DNA of 45,638 nt from Spirochaetales bacterium (GCA_017624275.1 JAGANG010000053.1:1-45638), one strand, 5' to 3'; shown: positions 23,810 through 33,310, counted from the stretch's first letter. Notes: generated from the sequence alone by a model not told the origin. Numbers and translations: made by a program.

Positions 23810-26014
23810 TTATTTTTTATCAAAATTTCGACGTTCAGTATGAACTTCTCGTCTACTGTTTCTTTCACCCTTGTCGTGATTGAAACGTTCTTTAGGACGA
23901 CCGGCATTTGATGCTCCCGGTTCTTCGTCTAAAATCATAGAAAAATTCAATCGTTTTTGAGAATCAATTTCCATCAATTTTACTTGAATAGCCTGTCCTA
24001 CTTGTACTACATCAGTAACTTTTTCCACTCTCGTTTTAGCCATCTTAGAAATATGAACAAGTCCTTCTTTACCTGGGAAAATCTCTACAAACGCACCGAA
24101 ATCCATCAAACGTACAACTTTTGCATCGTAAATCTCGCCGACTTGTGGGTCGTTGATAATTCCATTGATAACTTTTTTAACAGCATCAAGATTTTCTCTG
24201 ATTGTTCCGGAAATATTTGTAGTTCCGTCGTCTTCAATATTAATAACAACTTGATAATCTGCACACAATTGTTTGATAACTTTACCTTGTGAACCAACAA
24301 CCGCACCGATACTGTCTACCGGGATAGTAATTGTTTCAATTTTAGGTGCATATTTTGACAAATCTGCTCTAGGAGCCGGAATAGTCTTGTACATCAAATC
24401 AAGGATTACATTTCTTGCTTCATGAGCCTGACGAATCGCACTTTCCACCATTGGGTAAGTCAAACCTTTAATCTTTGTATCCATTTGGATTGCAGTGATA
24501 CCTTCGTATGTTCCGGTAACTTTAAAATCCATATCGCCGCTAAAGTCTTCCTGACCTTGAATATCTGTAATAGTAAGGAAGTCATCATCTGTTTCGCCTG
24601 TAATAAGACCGATAGAAATTCCGGCAACGTGAGATTTGATAGGAACACCTGCATCCATTAATGCCAATGAAGACGCACAAGTTGATCCCATAGAAGATGA
24701 ACCGTTTTGTCCCATAACTTCAGAAACTAAACGTATAACATAAGGGAATTTATCTGCATCAGGAATTACAGGTACCAAAGCCTTTTCTGCTAATGCACCG
24801 TGACCGATTTCACGTCTTCCCGGACCGTTCATTCTTCCGCATTCACCTACAGAGAAAGGCAATGCCGAATAAGCATGCATATAGCGGCGTTTTTCTTCAC
24901 CTTCAAGCCCTTCGATAATCAATTCTTCACCCGGAGCAGCAAGAGTTAAAATATTTAAAACTTGAGTTTCTCCACGTAAAAACATTGAGCTACCGTGAAC
25001 TCTAGGTAACACACCTGCTTGACATTCAAGTTCTCTGATTTCATTAATTTTTCTACCGTCAAGACGGCGGTGATCTCTTAACAAATGGTGACGCACTGTC
25101 TTTTTGAAAACATAATCCAATGCTTCACTGATAGCTTTTTTATTTTCTTCAAGCTCTTCTTCAGTAAATAAAGCGAAAACCGGCTCTTCTACGTATTTAT
25201 CATATTCTTTTCGATAAATAGACCCGTCAGCTTGTCCTTTAAAGAACAATTCAATTTTTTCATCAGCTACCGGTTTGATTTTTTCTACAATCGCCATATC
25301 AACTTCTTTTTCAACATAGTCGATTTTCTTTTTACCGGCTTCATCCTGAAATTCTTTCATTGCTTTAGCAATTTCGCCCAACGGAGCAAAAGCTGCTTTG
25401 AATCCAGCAAGCATATCATCATCACTGATAATATTCGCTGCAGATTCTATCATTATAATCTTGTCTGCATTTCCTCCGAGAACAAGCTCAAAATCTTGTT
25501 TTGCACATTGTTCAATTGTTGGATTTACAACCAATTGACCGTCTACTTTACTGATTCTTACTCCACCGATATTACAATCAAAAGGAATATCACTTACAGC
25601 CAAAGCAGCAACTACCGCAGTAAGTGCCAATACATCAAGCGGTTGTGTATTATCAACAGCTAAAACATTAACTACAATTTGTACTTCTCTTGTCAAATCT
25701 TTAGGAAACATCGGACGAATAGAACGGTCGATAATTCTTCCTTTTAATATAGCTTCGTCACTCGGACGTCCCGGACGTTTTGAAAATTTGCTGCTTTTTA
25801 ATTTTCCTGCAGCATATAAGTTTTCCTTATATTCAACTTGCAATGGGAAAAAATCCAAATCATTATTTTCCGGTCCCATTGTCGCAATCGCTTGGATAAC
25901 ATTTTCTCCTGATTGCAAAGTAATGCTTCCATTCGCTTGGAAAGCATATTCTCCGGTTCGGACAATCATTTCTTTTCCGTCAACCGTGAATCTTTTTTCT
26001 TTAATTGTTCGCAT
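23810..26014 (-). CDS. pnp: Polyribonucleotide nucleotidyltransferase (PNPase)
   Basis: 734 residues with the complete PNPase layout: a first RNase PH domain (about 1-230), the helical linker, a second RNase PH domain (about 305-540, with GRREIGHGALAEKAL and MGSTCASSLALMDAGVP), a KH domain (about 550-610, IGAVVGSQGKVIKQLCADY) and an S1 domain (about 617-690, VVRLMDFGAFVEIFPGKEGL), then a short basic tail. It degrades RNA 3' to 5' using phosphate and can add tails. AGGAG precedes the ATG. rpsO, its usual neighbour in many bacteria, is not upstream; palindromic element C and the cyclic-nucleotide-binding gene are. Two small membrane-protein genes follow in the same transcript. Confidence 0.97.
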   Translation of the reverse strand: MRTIKEKRFTVDGKEMIVRTGEYAFQANGSITLQSGENVIQAIATMGPENNDLDFFPLQVEYKENLYAAGKLKSSKFSKRPGRPSDEAILKGRIIDRSIRPMFPKDLTREVQIVVNVLAVDNTQPLDVLALTAVVAALAVSDIPFDCNIGGVRISKVDGQLVVNPTIEQCAKQDFELVLGGNADKIIMIESAANIISDDDMLAGFKAAFAPLGEIAKAMKEFQDEAGKKKIDYVEKEVDMAIVEKIKPVADEKIELFFKGQADGSIYRKEYDKYVEEPVFALFTEEELEENKKAISEALDYVFKKTVRHHLLRDHRRLDGRKINEIRELECQAGVLPRVHGSSMFLRGETQVLNILTLAAPGEELIIEGLEGEEKRRYMHAYSALPFSVGECGRMNGPGRREIGHGALAEKALVPVIPDADKFPYVIRLVSEVMGQNGSSSMGSTCASSLALMDAGVPIKSHVAGISIGLITGETDDDFLTITDIQGQEDFSGDMDFKVTGTYEGITAIQMDTKIKGLTYPMVESAIRQAHEARNVILDLMYKTIPAPRADLSKYAPKIETITIPVDSIGAVVGSQGKVIKQLCADYQVVINIEDDGTTNISGTIRENLDAVKKVINGIINDPQVGEIYDAKVVRLMDFGAFVEIFPGKEGLVHISKMAKTRVEKVTDVVQVGQAIQVKLMEIDSQKRLNFSMILDEEPGASNAGRPKERFNHDKGERNSRREVHTERRNFDKK

Positions 26015-26142
26015 TTTTACTCCTATTTCTTCCTCAAAATTACGAGCATTATAAACAATTTTTTGATGTGTGTAAAATGAGGAATTCTATTTTCATATTT
26101 ATAATGACACTTCTTATTTAAAAACTTTTTATTAATCTAAAA

Positions 26143-26270
26143 ATAAAAAAGAACTGTCCAAAAAGTCTTGCCATGCAGATTTTATTTCAACATCTACACT
26201 AGACATTGCACTTTCTTCCGAAATAAGTTCGGAATAACACTGTGACTTTCACTTATTGGACAGTTCCTTT
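26143..26270 (+). repeat. Intergenic palindromic element, copy C
   Basis: Outer arms GAACTGTCCAA (26151-26161) and TTGGACAGTTC (26256-26266) are a perfect 11-bp inverted repeat flanked by A and T runs. The interior holds CTTCCGAAATAAGTTCGGAA and a degenerate ATGCAGA...TTTCAACAT hairpin. It lies downstream of the 26289 gene and can act as its terminator. It fills the pnp upstream gap (26015-26288) together with an AT-rich stretch that must hold the pnp promoter, which I could not place. Confidence 0.8.
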
Positions 26271-26288
26271 ATACAAATCTATCAAAGA

Positions 26289-28694
26289 TTAAATTCTTAA
26301 TATATCAAGATACGCTTGTAAATCTTCCGGCAACTGACCGGTTGCATCTTCATATTTACGATATTTAGCTTCAAGAGAACGTACTGTTCTGTTTGAAATA
26401 TTATTATATCGATTATTTAAATCTTCAAACAGCGGAAGATGGCACAATCTGTCTCTGATATGTTTAGGGAACGGAATATAACGATAGAAAATTTGACGAA
26501 CGACTTTATTAACTTTTGCTACACCGTCTTTTTCATATAAAAGCCATTTTTCATAAAAATATGCAAATCTGTCTCTGTCCATTTTTATTTTATTGAACAA
26601 CATTTTTATATCTTCTTTGGCTTCAATAGAAAGTTCATTCATCTTGTGATAATACTGAGAAAAATCATAGAACGCACCTACAAAGCCGCCTTCTACCGGA
26701 TCCATCCAGTTAGCTCCGGCAATCAATTTATTTAATTCCCAGCGGAAATGAGCAAAAGATTGAATCAATGATTTTTCCTGCATACCGTTAAAAATAGTAG
26801 GAATAATCAATCTTGCTCGTGAATGACGTTGATTATTAACCATTTCTTGCCACAATTGAACACGTACCCCCGTATTCGGTACAATAATCAAATATGGTTT
26901 TACTTCTTTTGTAATCAATTCGCTCTTTCCTGGAATTTTCCATGTCAACTCACGGAAAAATAATGTCGGATCGGTTGTATTAATCTTTTTAATTTCCATA
27001 TTTAAATGCTTAGGAGTATTCAACAGATTAGAAAGATTTCCTTTGATTGCATAAGAAGTCAAAAATGGAATATACGCACGAGGGCTGTCAGAAGTTATTC
27101 TCATAGCTTCTTTAAACATGTTGTCAATTTCATAAGTAACACGTTTTTCCGGAGAATCTACAAATTCGTTACCTCTGCCGGCATTGTGACGCATTGTCTT
27201 AATATAATCCTCTCCGTTTAGTGACAATCCCGGAACTTCTTCTTGTTTATAAATTCTTTCCAAATAATCAACTGCCGTCATTATCGGATAATCAATATCT
27301 GTCGGATTTTCAAAAAAATGTATTGCATTACAAAGCCCGTCAATATGATTGTCGTCCAACAAATCTTCACGAATAAATCCAAAATAAATAAACAATTTTA
27401 CAGCCAACGGAATTTCGGCTTTATGTTCAAAACAACGAAATACAATTCCGGTAAAAAGTTCAAAGAAATCACGTTGCAATTCTTTAATAATTCGTCGAGA
27501 TTCTTTTTCTGTCGGGTCTTTAAAATTAATTTTTTCAATTTTTGCAAAATCCCCTTCCATTCTTTCAGCAACTTCTTGGCTGACTCCGGAGAAAGCAATA
27601 ATTTCCTGCATCCCATTTTTTAATAACGGACGGAATTCCGACGGCTTATCATCTTCTTTAGCTTCCGTTTCAAATTCATCCATATCAGGTTGTTTTGGAA
27701 CAGACTTCATAAAATCACGCAAAGAAGCTGTTAAATTTTCATACGAATGACCGCCGTTTTTTACATAAAGATTTTCAATATTCTTTATTACGGTAGCAAC
27801 ACCTTTCAAAATCGTCGGCTGTGCGTTATGAAATACCAACAGCTCACTTCCCAAGTTTAACAATCTAAACAATTGAGACGCCGGATCATCATATAAAAAG
27901 TCCATACGACGTTGAATCTGTTTTTGCAATTTTGCCACATCACCGGCTATTTTTTGAGTAATCGCCGCCAGACGTTTATAAATATATTGGAATACGGAAA
28001 TCTGATTATGAATAATTTGTTGAAATGCACTCGGATTAGCTCGCACTATAACATTGGCAAATTCCAATGTTTCCCAATCATATTTTTCCTTTACATTCTC
28101 TTCTTCCGAATAAACTTTATCCAACAATTGAGAGTTATCAACCAAAAGAAAAGACGCATCTATATCAGTAGGGATTTCACCGCCGGCACTTTCAAAAGTA
28201 TTAAAAAGTTCATTCGAATTATCATTTTCCAAAGCACTTGATAAAATTTCAATGTTATCGGTAAACTTATCAATCTCACCGATTAACTTATTTTGATAAA
28301 CATAACTTTTTATATTATGCATACAAAAATCTTTCATGCTTAATAAAATATTGCCGGCAATTTGCGGAGCTTGTTTTAAAAAGTTCAACACATCATCCGC
28401 CGCTAATTTAAAAACAGTTACATCACATCCAGTTTTGGCAATATAACTGTTTCCGATTTCTTCTGAAAAAAGAAACTCTCCGCCCAGTATAGACGGAACA
28501 GAAATCTCTTTTAATGATTTACTCTTTTCTATTATTTCAAAATCTAAAAATCCCTTAATATTTTCTGTACATTGCTTAACTTCTACAATTCCTTTTTTTA
28601 AAAATAAGATATTCGTAGAAACACTTCCCTGCAAGGCTATAATCTGTCCCGCATCATAATGTACGGTATCCGATTGGTATTGCACTGCTGCCAT
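26289..28694 (-). CDS. Large cyclic-nucleotide-binding-domain protein of spirochete type
   Basis: 801 residues. Residues about 10-115 form a cyclic-nucleotide-binding-like beta roll (YDAGQIIALQGSVSTNILFL; GGEFLFSEEIGNSYIAKTG), with a weak fit to the phosphate-binding cassette. The remaining 680 residues are mainly helical, with no helix-turn-helix, kinase, cyclase or transmembrane segment that I can see, so it is neither a Crp-type regulator nor a channel. Proteins with this composition are, to my memory, conserved in treponemes without a known role. AAGGA is 8 bases before the ATG. It is monocistronic, ending at palindromic element C. Confidence 0.75.
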   Translation of the reverse strand: MAAVQYQSDTVHYDAGQIIALQGSVSTNILFLKKGIVEVKQCTENIKGFLDFEIIEKSKSLKEISVPSILGGEFLFSEEIGNSYIAKTGCDVTVFKLAADDVLNFLKQAPQIAGNILLSMKDFCMHNIKSYVYQNKLIGEIDKFTDNIEILSSALENDNSNELFNTFESAGGEIPTDIDASFLLVDNSQLLDKVYSEEENVKEKYDWETLEFANVIVRANPSAFQQIIHNQISVFQYIYKRLAAITQKIAGDVAKLQKQIQRRMDFLYDDPASQLFRLLNLGSELLVFHNAQPTILKGVATVIKNIENLYVKNGGHSYENLTASLRDFMKSVPKQPDMDEFETEAKEDDKPSEFRPLLKNGMQEIIAFSGVSQEVAERMEGDFAKIEKINFKDPTEKESRRIIKELQRDFFELFTGIVFRCFEHKAEIPLAVKLFIYFGFIREDLLDDNHIDGLCNAIHFFENPTDIDYPIMTAVDYLERIYKQEEVPGLSLNGEDYIKTMRHNAGRGNEFVDSPEKRVTYEIDNMFKEAMRITSDSPRAYIPFLTSYAIKGNLSNLLNTPKHLNMEIKKINTTDPTLFFRELTWKIPGKSELITKEVKPYLIIVPNTGVRVQLWQEMVNNQRHSRARLIIPTIFNGMQEKSLIQSFAHFRWELNKLIAGANWMDPVEGGFVGAFYDFSQYYHKMNELSIEAKEDIKMLFNKIKMDRDRFAYFYEKWLLYEKDGVAKVNKVVRQIFYRYIPFPKHIRDRLCHLPLFEDLNNRYNNISNRTVRSLEAKYRKYEDATGQLPEDLQAYLDILRI

Positions 28695-28802
28695 TATAAA
28701 ATCCTTTTATTCGCTTTTTGAAATTATTCGGAATATATTAACAAAAAAAATAAAAAAATGTTTACTTGCCAAAATTTTTATCAAAAAAAAATAATAATGT
28801 AT

Positions 28803-30173
28803 TTATTTCATAATTATTCTCAGTAATTTTAAAAAGCCCTCACCATACGGCGGATATCTAAACGGCAAATCTCCAAAAAATCCTTTATGAAGTACACTTT
28901 TTTTATGACTGAATGTTTCAAAACTGTTTTTGCCGTGGTAATTTCCCATTCCGCTGTTTCCTACACCGCCGAACGGCATATAAGGTGTAACCAAATGAAG
29001 TATTGTATCATTTATGCATCCGCCGCCGTACGGAAGCATTTTTACGATTTTGCGTTGTTTTTTTTTATCAGCCGAGAAAAAATACAATGCCAACGGACGT
29101 GGTCTTTCCGTTACAAATTTTATCACTTCATCTATTTCATCAAAAGTTATTACCGGTAATATAGGCCCGAAAATTTCCTCTTGCATCACAGATGAATCTA
29201 AACTTACATTATCAATAATCGTAGGAGCTATTTGCAAAGTTTCAAAATTAGTTTTTCCGCCGCAAACAATTTCTCCGTCTTTAAAATATTCGCACAATCG
29301 CATAAAATGACGTTTATTAATGATACACGGATAATCTTGATTTTGTTCGGGAGAATCCGTATAAAAATTGCAAATTTCTTTTTTTATTTCAGATAACAAT
29401 TTTTCTTTTATCGATTTATGTACAAATAAATAATCCGGAGCGACACAAGTTTGTCCGGCATTAATAAATTTCCCAAAAACAATACGTTTAGCAGAAACCG
29501 AAATATTTGCAGTTTCGTCCACAATACACGGACTTTTACCTCCGAGTTCCAATGTTACCGGAGTAAGATATTCTGCTGCAGCCTTCATCACAATTTTACC
29601 GACACTAGGACTTCCGGTAAAAAATATATAGTCAAATTCTTCCTTTAAAAGTGATTCACTTACAGTTTTATCACCTTCCGCAACATTTACAAATTCTGGA
29701 GCAAAACATGATTTTATAATTTTAGCTAAAACCTTTGATGATGCAGCAGAATCTTCAGCCGGTTTGATTACAGCACAATTTCCAGCAGCAATTGCACCTA
29801 CCAACGGCATTAATGCCAACTGAACCGGATAATTCCACGGAGAAAGAATTAACACTACACCGTAAGGTTCATAATAAATTTTCCCGGCAGACGGAAAACT
29901 GAGTAATGTCGACCGAACTTTTTTATTCTTTGACCACTTTGATAAATGTTTTAAAGCAAAGCTTATTTCTTCCAATACCAATCCGATTTCTGTTGAAAAA
30001 GCTTCTGCCGGAGATTTGTTCAAATCTACTTTTAATGCATCAAAAAGTTCTTTTTCATGATTTTTTATTGCACAATACAATGCTTTCAATTGGGCTTTTC
30101 GCCATTTCACATTACGAGTCATTCCTGTATTAAAAAAAACTCGTTGTTGCATTAACATTTTTTTATATTCCAT
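28803..30173 (-). CDS. Aldehyde dehydrogenase (class 3-like NAD(P)+-dependent)
   Basis: 456 residues, the short class-3-like length. Asn114 in SPWNYP, the nucleotide-binding FFTGSPSVGK (185-193), the general base Glu209 in LELGGKSPC and the nucleophile Cys243 in NAGQTCVAPDY are all present. Members of this branch oxidise medium and long-chain aliphatic or aromatic aldehydes to acids. It ends with a basic hydrophobic stretch (RYPPYGEGFLKLLRIIMK) like the membrane-associating tails of some relatives. It is followed by an AT-rich gap without a clear hairpin and preceded by the guaA terminator. It lies close to an acyl-CoA ligase, which would act on the acid product; a link is only suggested. Confidence 0.9.
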   Translation of the reverse strand: MEYKKMLMQQRVFFNTGMTRNVKWRKAQLKALYCAIKNHEKELFDALKVDLNKSPAEAFSTEIGLVLEEISFALKHLSKWSKNKKVRSTLLSFPSAGKIYYEPYGVVLILSPWNYPVQLALMPLVGAIAAGNCAVIKPAEDSAASSKVLAKIIKSCFAPEFVNVAEGDKTVSESLLKEEFDYIFFTGSPSVGKIVMKAAAEYLTPVTLELGGKSPCIVDETANISVSAKRIVFGKFINAGQTCVAPDYLFVHKSIKEKLLSEIKKEICNFYTDSPEQNQDYPCIINKRHFMRLCEYFKDGEIVCGGKTNFETLQIAPTIIDNVSLDSSVMQEEIFGPILPVITFDEIDEVIKFVTERPRPLALYFFSADKKKQRKIVKMLPYGGGCINDTILHLVTPYMPFGGVGNSGMGNYHGKNSFETFSHKKSVLHKGFFGDLPFRYPPYGEGFLKLLRIIMK

Positions 30174-30191
30174 TTATCATTCTCCAAAAAT

Positions 30192-30243
30192 AAAAAAGCT
30201 AACGAAACAAATTCGCTCTACAAACTGTTTTCGTTAGCTTTTT
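30192..30243. terminator. Intrinsic terminator downstream of the GMP-synthetase gene
   Basis: A perfect 14-bp stem AAAAGCTAACGAAA / TTTCGTTAGCTTTT (30194-30207 with 30229-30242) with a 21-base loop. The A- and T-rich ends suit the minus-strand gene ending at 30253. Confidence 0.85.
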
Positions 30244-30252
30244 ATTATATTT

Positions 30253-31236
30253 TTATTCCCACTCGATTGTTCCGATCGGCTTTGGTGTCAAATCATAAAC
30301 AACACGATTTATTCCTTCTACTTCTGTAATAATTCTGGCTGTAATTTTATGTAATACAGAATATGGAATTTCTTCGATTGTCGCAGTCATTGCATCTGTT
30401 GTGTTTACCGCTCTCATAATTGCCGGCCAGCCTTCATAACGTTTTCCGTCACGAACTCCGACACTTTTAAAATCCGGTACAGAAATAAAATATTGCCAAA
30501 CTTTTCCGGCAAGTCCCGCTTTATCAAATTCTTCTCGTAAAATAGCATCAGCTTCACGTAAAGCATGCAATCTGTCACGAGTGATAGCTCCCAGACAACG
30601 AACTCCAAGTCCCGGTCCGGGGAAAGGTTGTCGATAAACCATTTCTTTCGGCAAACCTAAAGCGTCTCCTACAACACGCACTTCATCTTTGTAAAGCAAG
30701 CGAACCGGTTCTACAAGTTCAAATTGCATATCTTCAGGTAATCCGCCGACATTGTGGTGAGCCTTTACGCCGTCACTTTCGATAATATCTGGATAAATAG
30801 TTCCTTGTGCCAAGAAAGAAATTCCTTCCAATTTGCGAGCTTCTTCATCAAATACTTTAATGAATTCTCCGCCAATAATCTTACGTTTCTTTTCCGGCTC
30901 AGCAACATCTTTTAATAAATCTAAAAATCTGTCTGTTGCATCAATGTAAACAAGATTAGCATCAAGCTGATTTTTAAAAACTTCTACTACCTGCTCACTC
31001 TCGCCTTTACGCATTAATCCATGATTAACATGAACACAAACGAGTTGTTTTCCGATAGCCTTAATCAGCAATGCAGCAACGACAGAACTATCCACACCAC
31101 CCGATAAAGCAAGCAAAACTTTTTTATCTTTTACTTGTTCTCGAACAATAGCGACTTGTTCTTCAATAAACTTATTTGCTAATTCTACAGTTGTAATTCT
31201 GGTCATATCATCTGGTCTTTTATTAGGTAAATCCAT
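30253..31236 (-). CDS. guaA: GMP synthetase ATP-pyrophosphatase subunit, lacking the glutaminase domain
   Basis: 327 residues from the ATG at 31236, which has AGGAG 7 bases upstream. It converts XMP to GMP in purine synthesis. The P-loop SGGVDS (45-50), the XMP-binding region (AQGTIYPDIIES, HHNVGGLPEDM), QPFPGPGLGVR and the C-terminal dimerisation domain ending PKPIGTIEWE are intact. The N-terminal class I glutamine amidotransferase domain (about 190 residues in normal bacterial GuaA, total about 510-525) is missing. The upstream 112 bases contain only a terminator and AT-rich sequence, so there is no broken remnant. This is the two-subunit arrangement known from archaea; the glutaminase may be elsewhere or free ammonia may be used. 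The symbol refers to the fused gene's name. Confidence 0.88.
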   Translation of the reverse strand: MDLPNKRPDDMTRITTVELANKFIEEQVAIVREQVKDKKVLLALSGGVDSSVVAALLIKAIGKQLVCVHVNHGLMRKGESEQVVEVFKNQLDANLVYIDATDRFLDLLKDVAEPEKKRKIIGGEFIKVFDEEARKLEGISFLAQGTIYPDIIESDGVKAHHNVGGLPEDMQFELVEPVRLLYKDEVRVVGDALGLPKEMVYRQPFPGPGLGVRCLGAITRDRLHALREADAILREEFDKAGLAGKVWQYFISVPDFKSVGVRDGKRYEGWPAIMRAVNTTDAMTATIEEIPYSVLHKITARIITEVEGINRVVYDLTPKPIGTIEWE

Positions 31237-31340
31237 TTTAAAACTCCTACGTTTTTTTATCACATTTTAGTATTCTATGAAAAGTAATTTCATATATTTT
31301 ATTTAGTTGTTTATACAATTTCTTCGTCGGTAAACATAAA

Positions 31341-31370
31341 AAATGCCACCCAAATAATTGAGTGGCATAC
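31341..31370 (-). terminator. Intrinsic terminator of the acyl-CoA ligase gene
   Basis: ATGCCACCCA (31345-31354) pairs with TGAGTGGCAT (31361-31370); as minus-strand RNA the odd position is a U-G pair and a U run follows, so it is directional for the gene ending at 31376. Confidence 0.85.
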
Positions 31371-31375
31371 TGATT

Positions 31376-33310
31376 TTAACCTTTCATAAAAGTCTCATTA
31401 ATTATATCTGCATACTTATCTGCAATATAATTGCGTTTCATTTTTAATGAATTAGTCAATTCATCACCTACTTCAAAAGGTTTTGAAACTACTGCTACAT
31501 ATTTAATAGCTTCACATGCTTTAAAGCCGTTTTTCATATTTACTTTAGATCTGATTTCTGAAACCAGTTCATTATTTACTTCTTCGGAAGCACACAAAGC
31601 TTCGTAATCATCAGTTTGCAATCCGACATTCTTTGCCCATTCTTTTAAATTTTCGGCATGAGGTATTACAAGTGCCGCAAGATATTTTTTATCCTGTCCC
31701 ACCAGCATTACACTTTGAATCAAATCGCATTCTAATATCTTTTCTTCAATCGGTGCCGGTTCTATGTTTTCTCCGCCGGTAAGAACGATAGTTTCCTTCG
31801 CTCGTCCTACAATCTGTAAGTTTCCGTTAAGAGCCAAACGTCCTAAATCTCCGGTATCAAGCCAACCGTCTTTTATTATCTTTGCTGTCACTTCAGGCAT
31901 TTTATAATACCCTTGCATTACTATTTTACTGCGAACGTAAATATGACCTTTTTCGTGTTGATTTTCCAACGGCTCAAAATTATCATTACCTATCATCAAT
32001 TCTACACCTGGTATCGGTCGACCTACTGTACGAGGCACCAAATATCCCGGAGTTCTTACACAAATTACTGGAGAAGTTTCTGTCATACCGTAACCTTCAA
32101 GAACATTAATATGTGCCGCATTAAAAAAGTCATCCATATAATCCGGAAGTTTTCCGCCGCCTGAAATAGGCACATGTAATTTACCGCCGAGAATTTTTCG
32201 TATCTTAGAAAAGATTAAAAGATCTCCGATTACATCCGGAATAAACAACAATATCATTTTGAAAAAACTTGCAATTTTAACCTTTAACATACGTCCGAAC
32301 GGCTGTTTTTCAAAATATGCAATCTCATTACTGAGGTGTTTTTTGCTGTTATAATAAATAATTCCTATCTTTTGGAAAAAGCAAAACATTTTGTACAATG
32401 CCGGTTTTGCCTTCATTTTAGTTACCACACCGGTGTACAAAGATTCCCAGATTCTCGGAACAGAAACCATATAAGTAGGTTGAATTTCTGTAAGCATCGG
32501 AAGTAAATGTTTTGAAATAGGCTTAGAATATGCCATAGAACCGCAAGTTACAATAACAGCATATTCGATAGTCCGTTCATACACATGCCAAACCGGCAAA
32601 ACAGAAACCCATCTATCTTTTTCTGTAGGGAAAAGAACTTTCAACATGCTATAAATATCAGTTAAAATATTTCCGTGAGAAAGCATTACTCCTTTAGGAA
32701 CTCCAGTTGTTCCGGATGTATATATAATTGTAGCCAATGTATCTTCATTAAGATTTTTTCTGATACTTTCCAATTTATCTTTTAATGAGTCATACTTTTC
32801 ACGACCATCATCTATCAATTGGTCAAATGTATAAAGAGCTAAATTCTGAGGTATTGCAGATGTCACATCTTCCGGCAAACCTGTAAGTAAAATCACTGAT
32901 TCTAATTTAGAATCACTTTCAAGATTAGAAATAATTCTGCTTGCCTGAGTAGGATTCTCGGCAAAACAAACTTTTGCATCACTGTGCTTAATTATATAAG
33001 CAACTTCGGAAGTAGTAGAATCCGAACCTCGGGGAACATCAGCCGCACCAAGCGACAATATAGCCAAATCTGTAACAATCCATTTCCACATGTTATCAGA
33101 AATAATTGCCACTTTATCTCCGTTGCGAACTCCTAATTGATAAAGACTTGTAGATAAATATTGAACAAGTGAACGAATTTCCGGATACGTTCTGTTTATT
33201 AAAATATCTTTTTCTTTATATTGCAAATACGGTTTGTTCGGAAATGTATCTGCAGCATAATAGAATGCTTCTATTAAACTAGAACTTTGAGGGAAAGATC
33301 TTTTTGCCAT
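31376..33310 (-). CDS. Long-chain acyl-CoA ligase (AMP-forming)
   Basis: 644 residues. The ATP-binding motif TIIYTSGTTGVPKGVMLSHG (about 195-214), the adenylate site LEGYGMTETSPVIC, the DGWLDTGDLG hinge and the C-terminal VGRAKETIVLTGGENIEP loop are all present, as in FadD15/LACS-type enzymes. It would activate fatty acids to acyl-CoA, feeding phospholipid synthesis from scavenged host or feed lipids. Hydrophobic stretches around residue 350 suggest membrane association. GGAGT is 11 bases before the ATG. It is monocistronic between terminators and near an aldehyde dehydrogenase gene. Chain length preference is not visible. Confidence 0.92.
   Translation of the reverse strand: MAKRSFPQSSSLIEAFYYAADTFPNKPYLQYKEKDILINRTYPEIRSLVQYLSTSLYQLGVRNGDKVAIISDNMWKWIVTDLAILSLGAADVPRGSDSTTSEVAYIIKHSDAKVCFAENPTQASRIISNLESDSKLESVILLTGLPEDVTSAIPQNLALYTFDQLIDDGREKYDSLKDKLESIRKNLNEDTLATIIYTSGTTGVPKGVMLSHGNILTDIYSMLKVLFPTEKDRWVSVLPVWHVYERTIEYAVIVTCGSMAYSKPISKHLLPMLTEIQPTYMVSVPRIWESLYTGVVTKMKAKPALYKMFCFFQKIGIIYYNSKKHLSNEIAYFEKQPFGRMLKVKIASFFKMILLFIPDVIGDLLIFSKIRKILGGKLHVPISGGGKLPDYMDDFFNAAHINVLEGYGMTETSPVICVRTPGYLVPRTVGRPIPGVELMIGNDNFEPLENQHEKGHIYVRSKIVMQGYYKMPEVTAKIIKDGWLDTGDLGRLALNGNLQIVGRAKETIVLTGGENIEPAPIEEKILECDLIQSVMLVGQDKKYLAALVIPHAENLKEWAKNVGLQTDDYEALCASEEVNNELVSEIRSKVNMKNGFKACEAIKYVAVVSKPFEVGDELTNSLKMKRNYIADKYADIINETFMKG

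Noticed and set aside
25232..25663. Plus-strand open frame of 143 codons
   Set aside because: Antisense to pnp; Phe/Ser/Tyr-rich nonsense typical of shadow frames here.
9373..26270. CRISPR-like repeats
   Set aside because: The three copies are kilobases apart, palindromic and over 100 bases long, with no regular spacers or cas genes.
26289..28694. Crp/Fnr-type transcription regulator
   Set aside because: Far too long and without a helix-turn-helix after the nucleotide-binding domain.
30253..31375. guaA as a frameshifted or truncated pseudogene
   Set aside because: The start has a good ribosome-binding site, all ATPPase motifs are intact, and no glutaminase fragment is found upstream.
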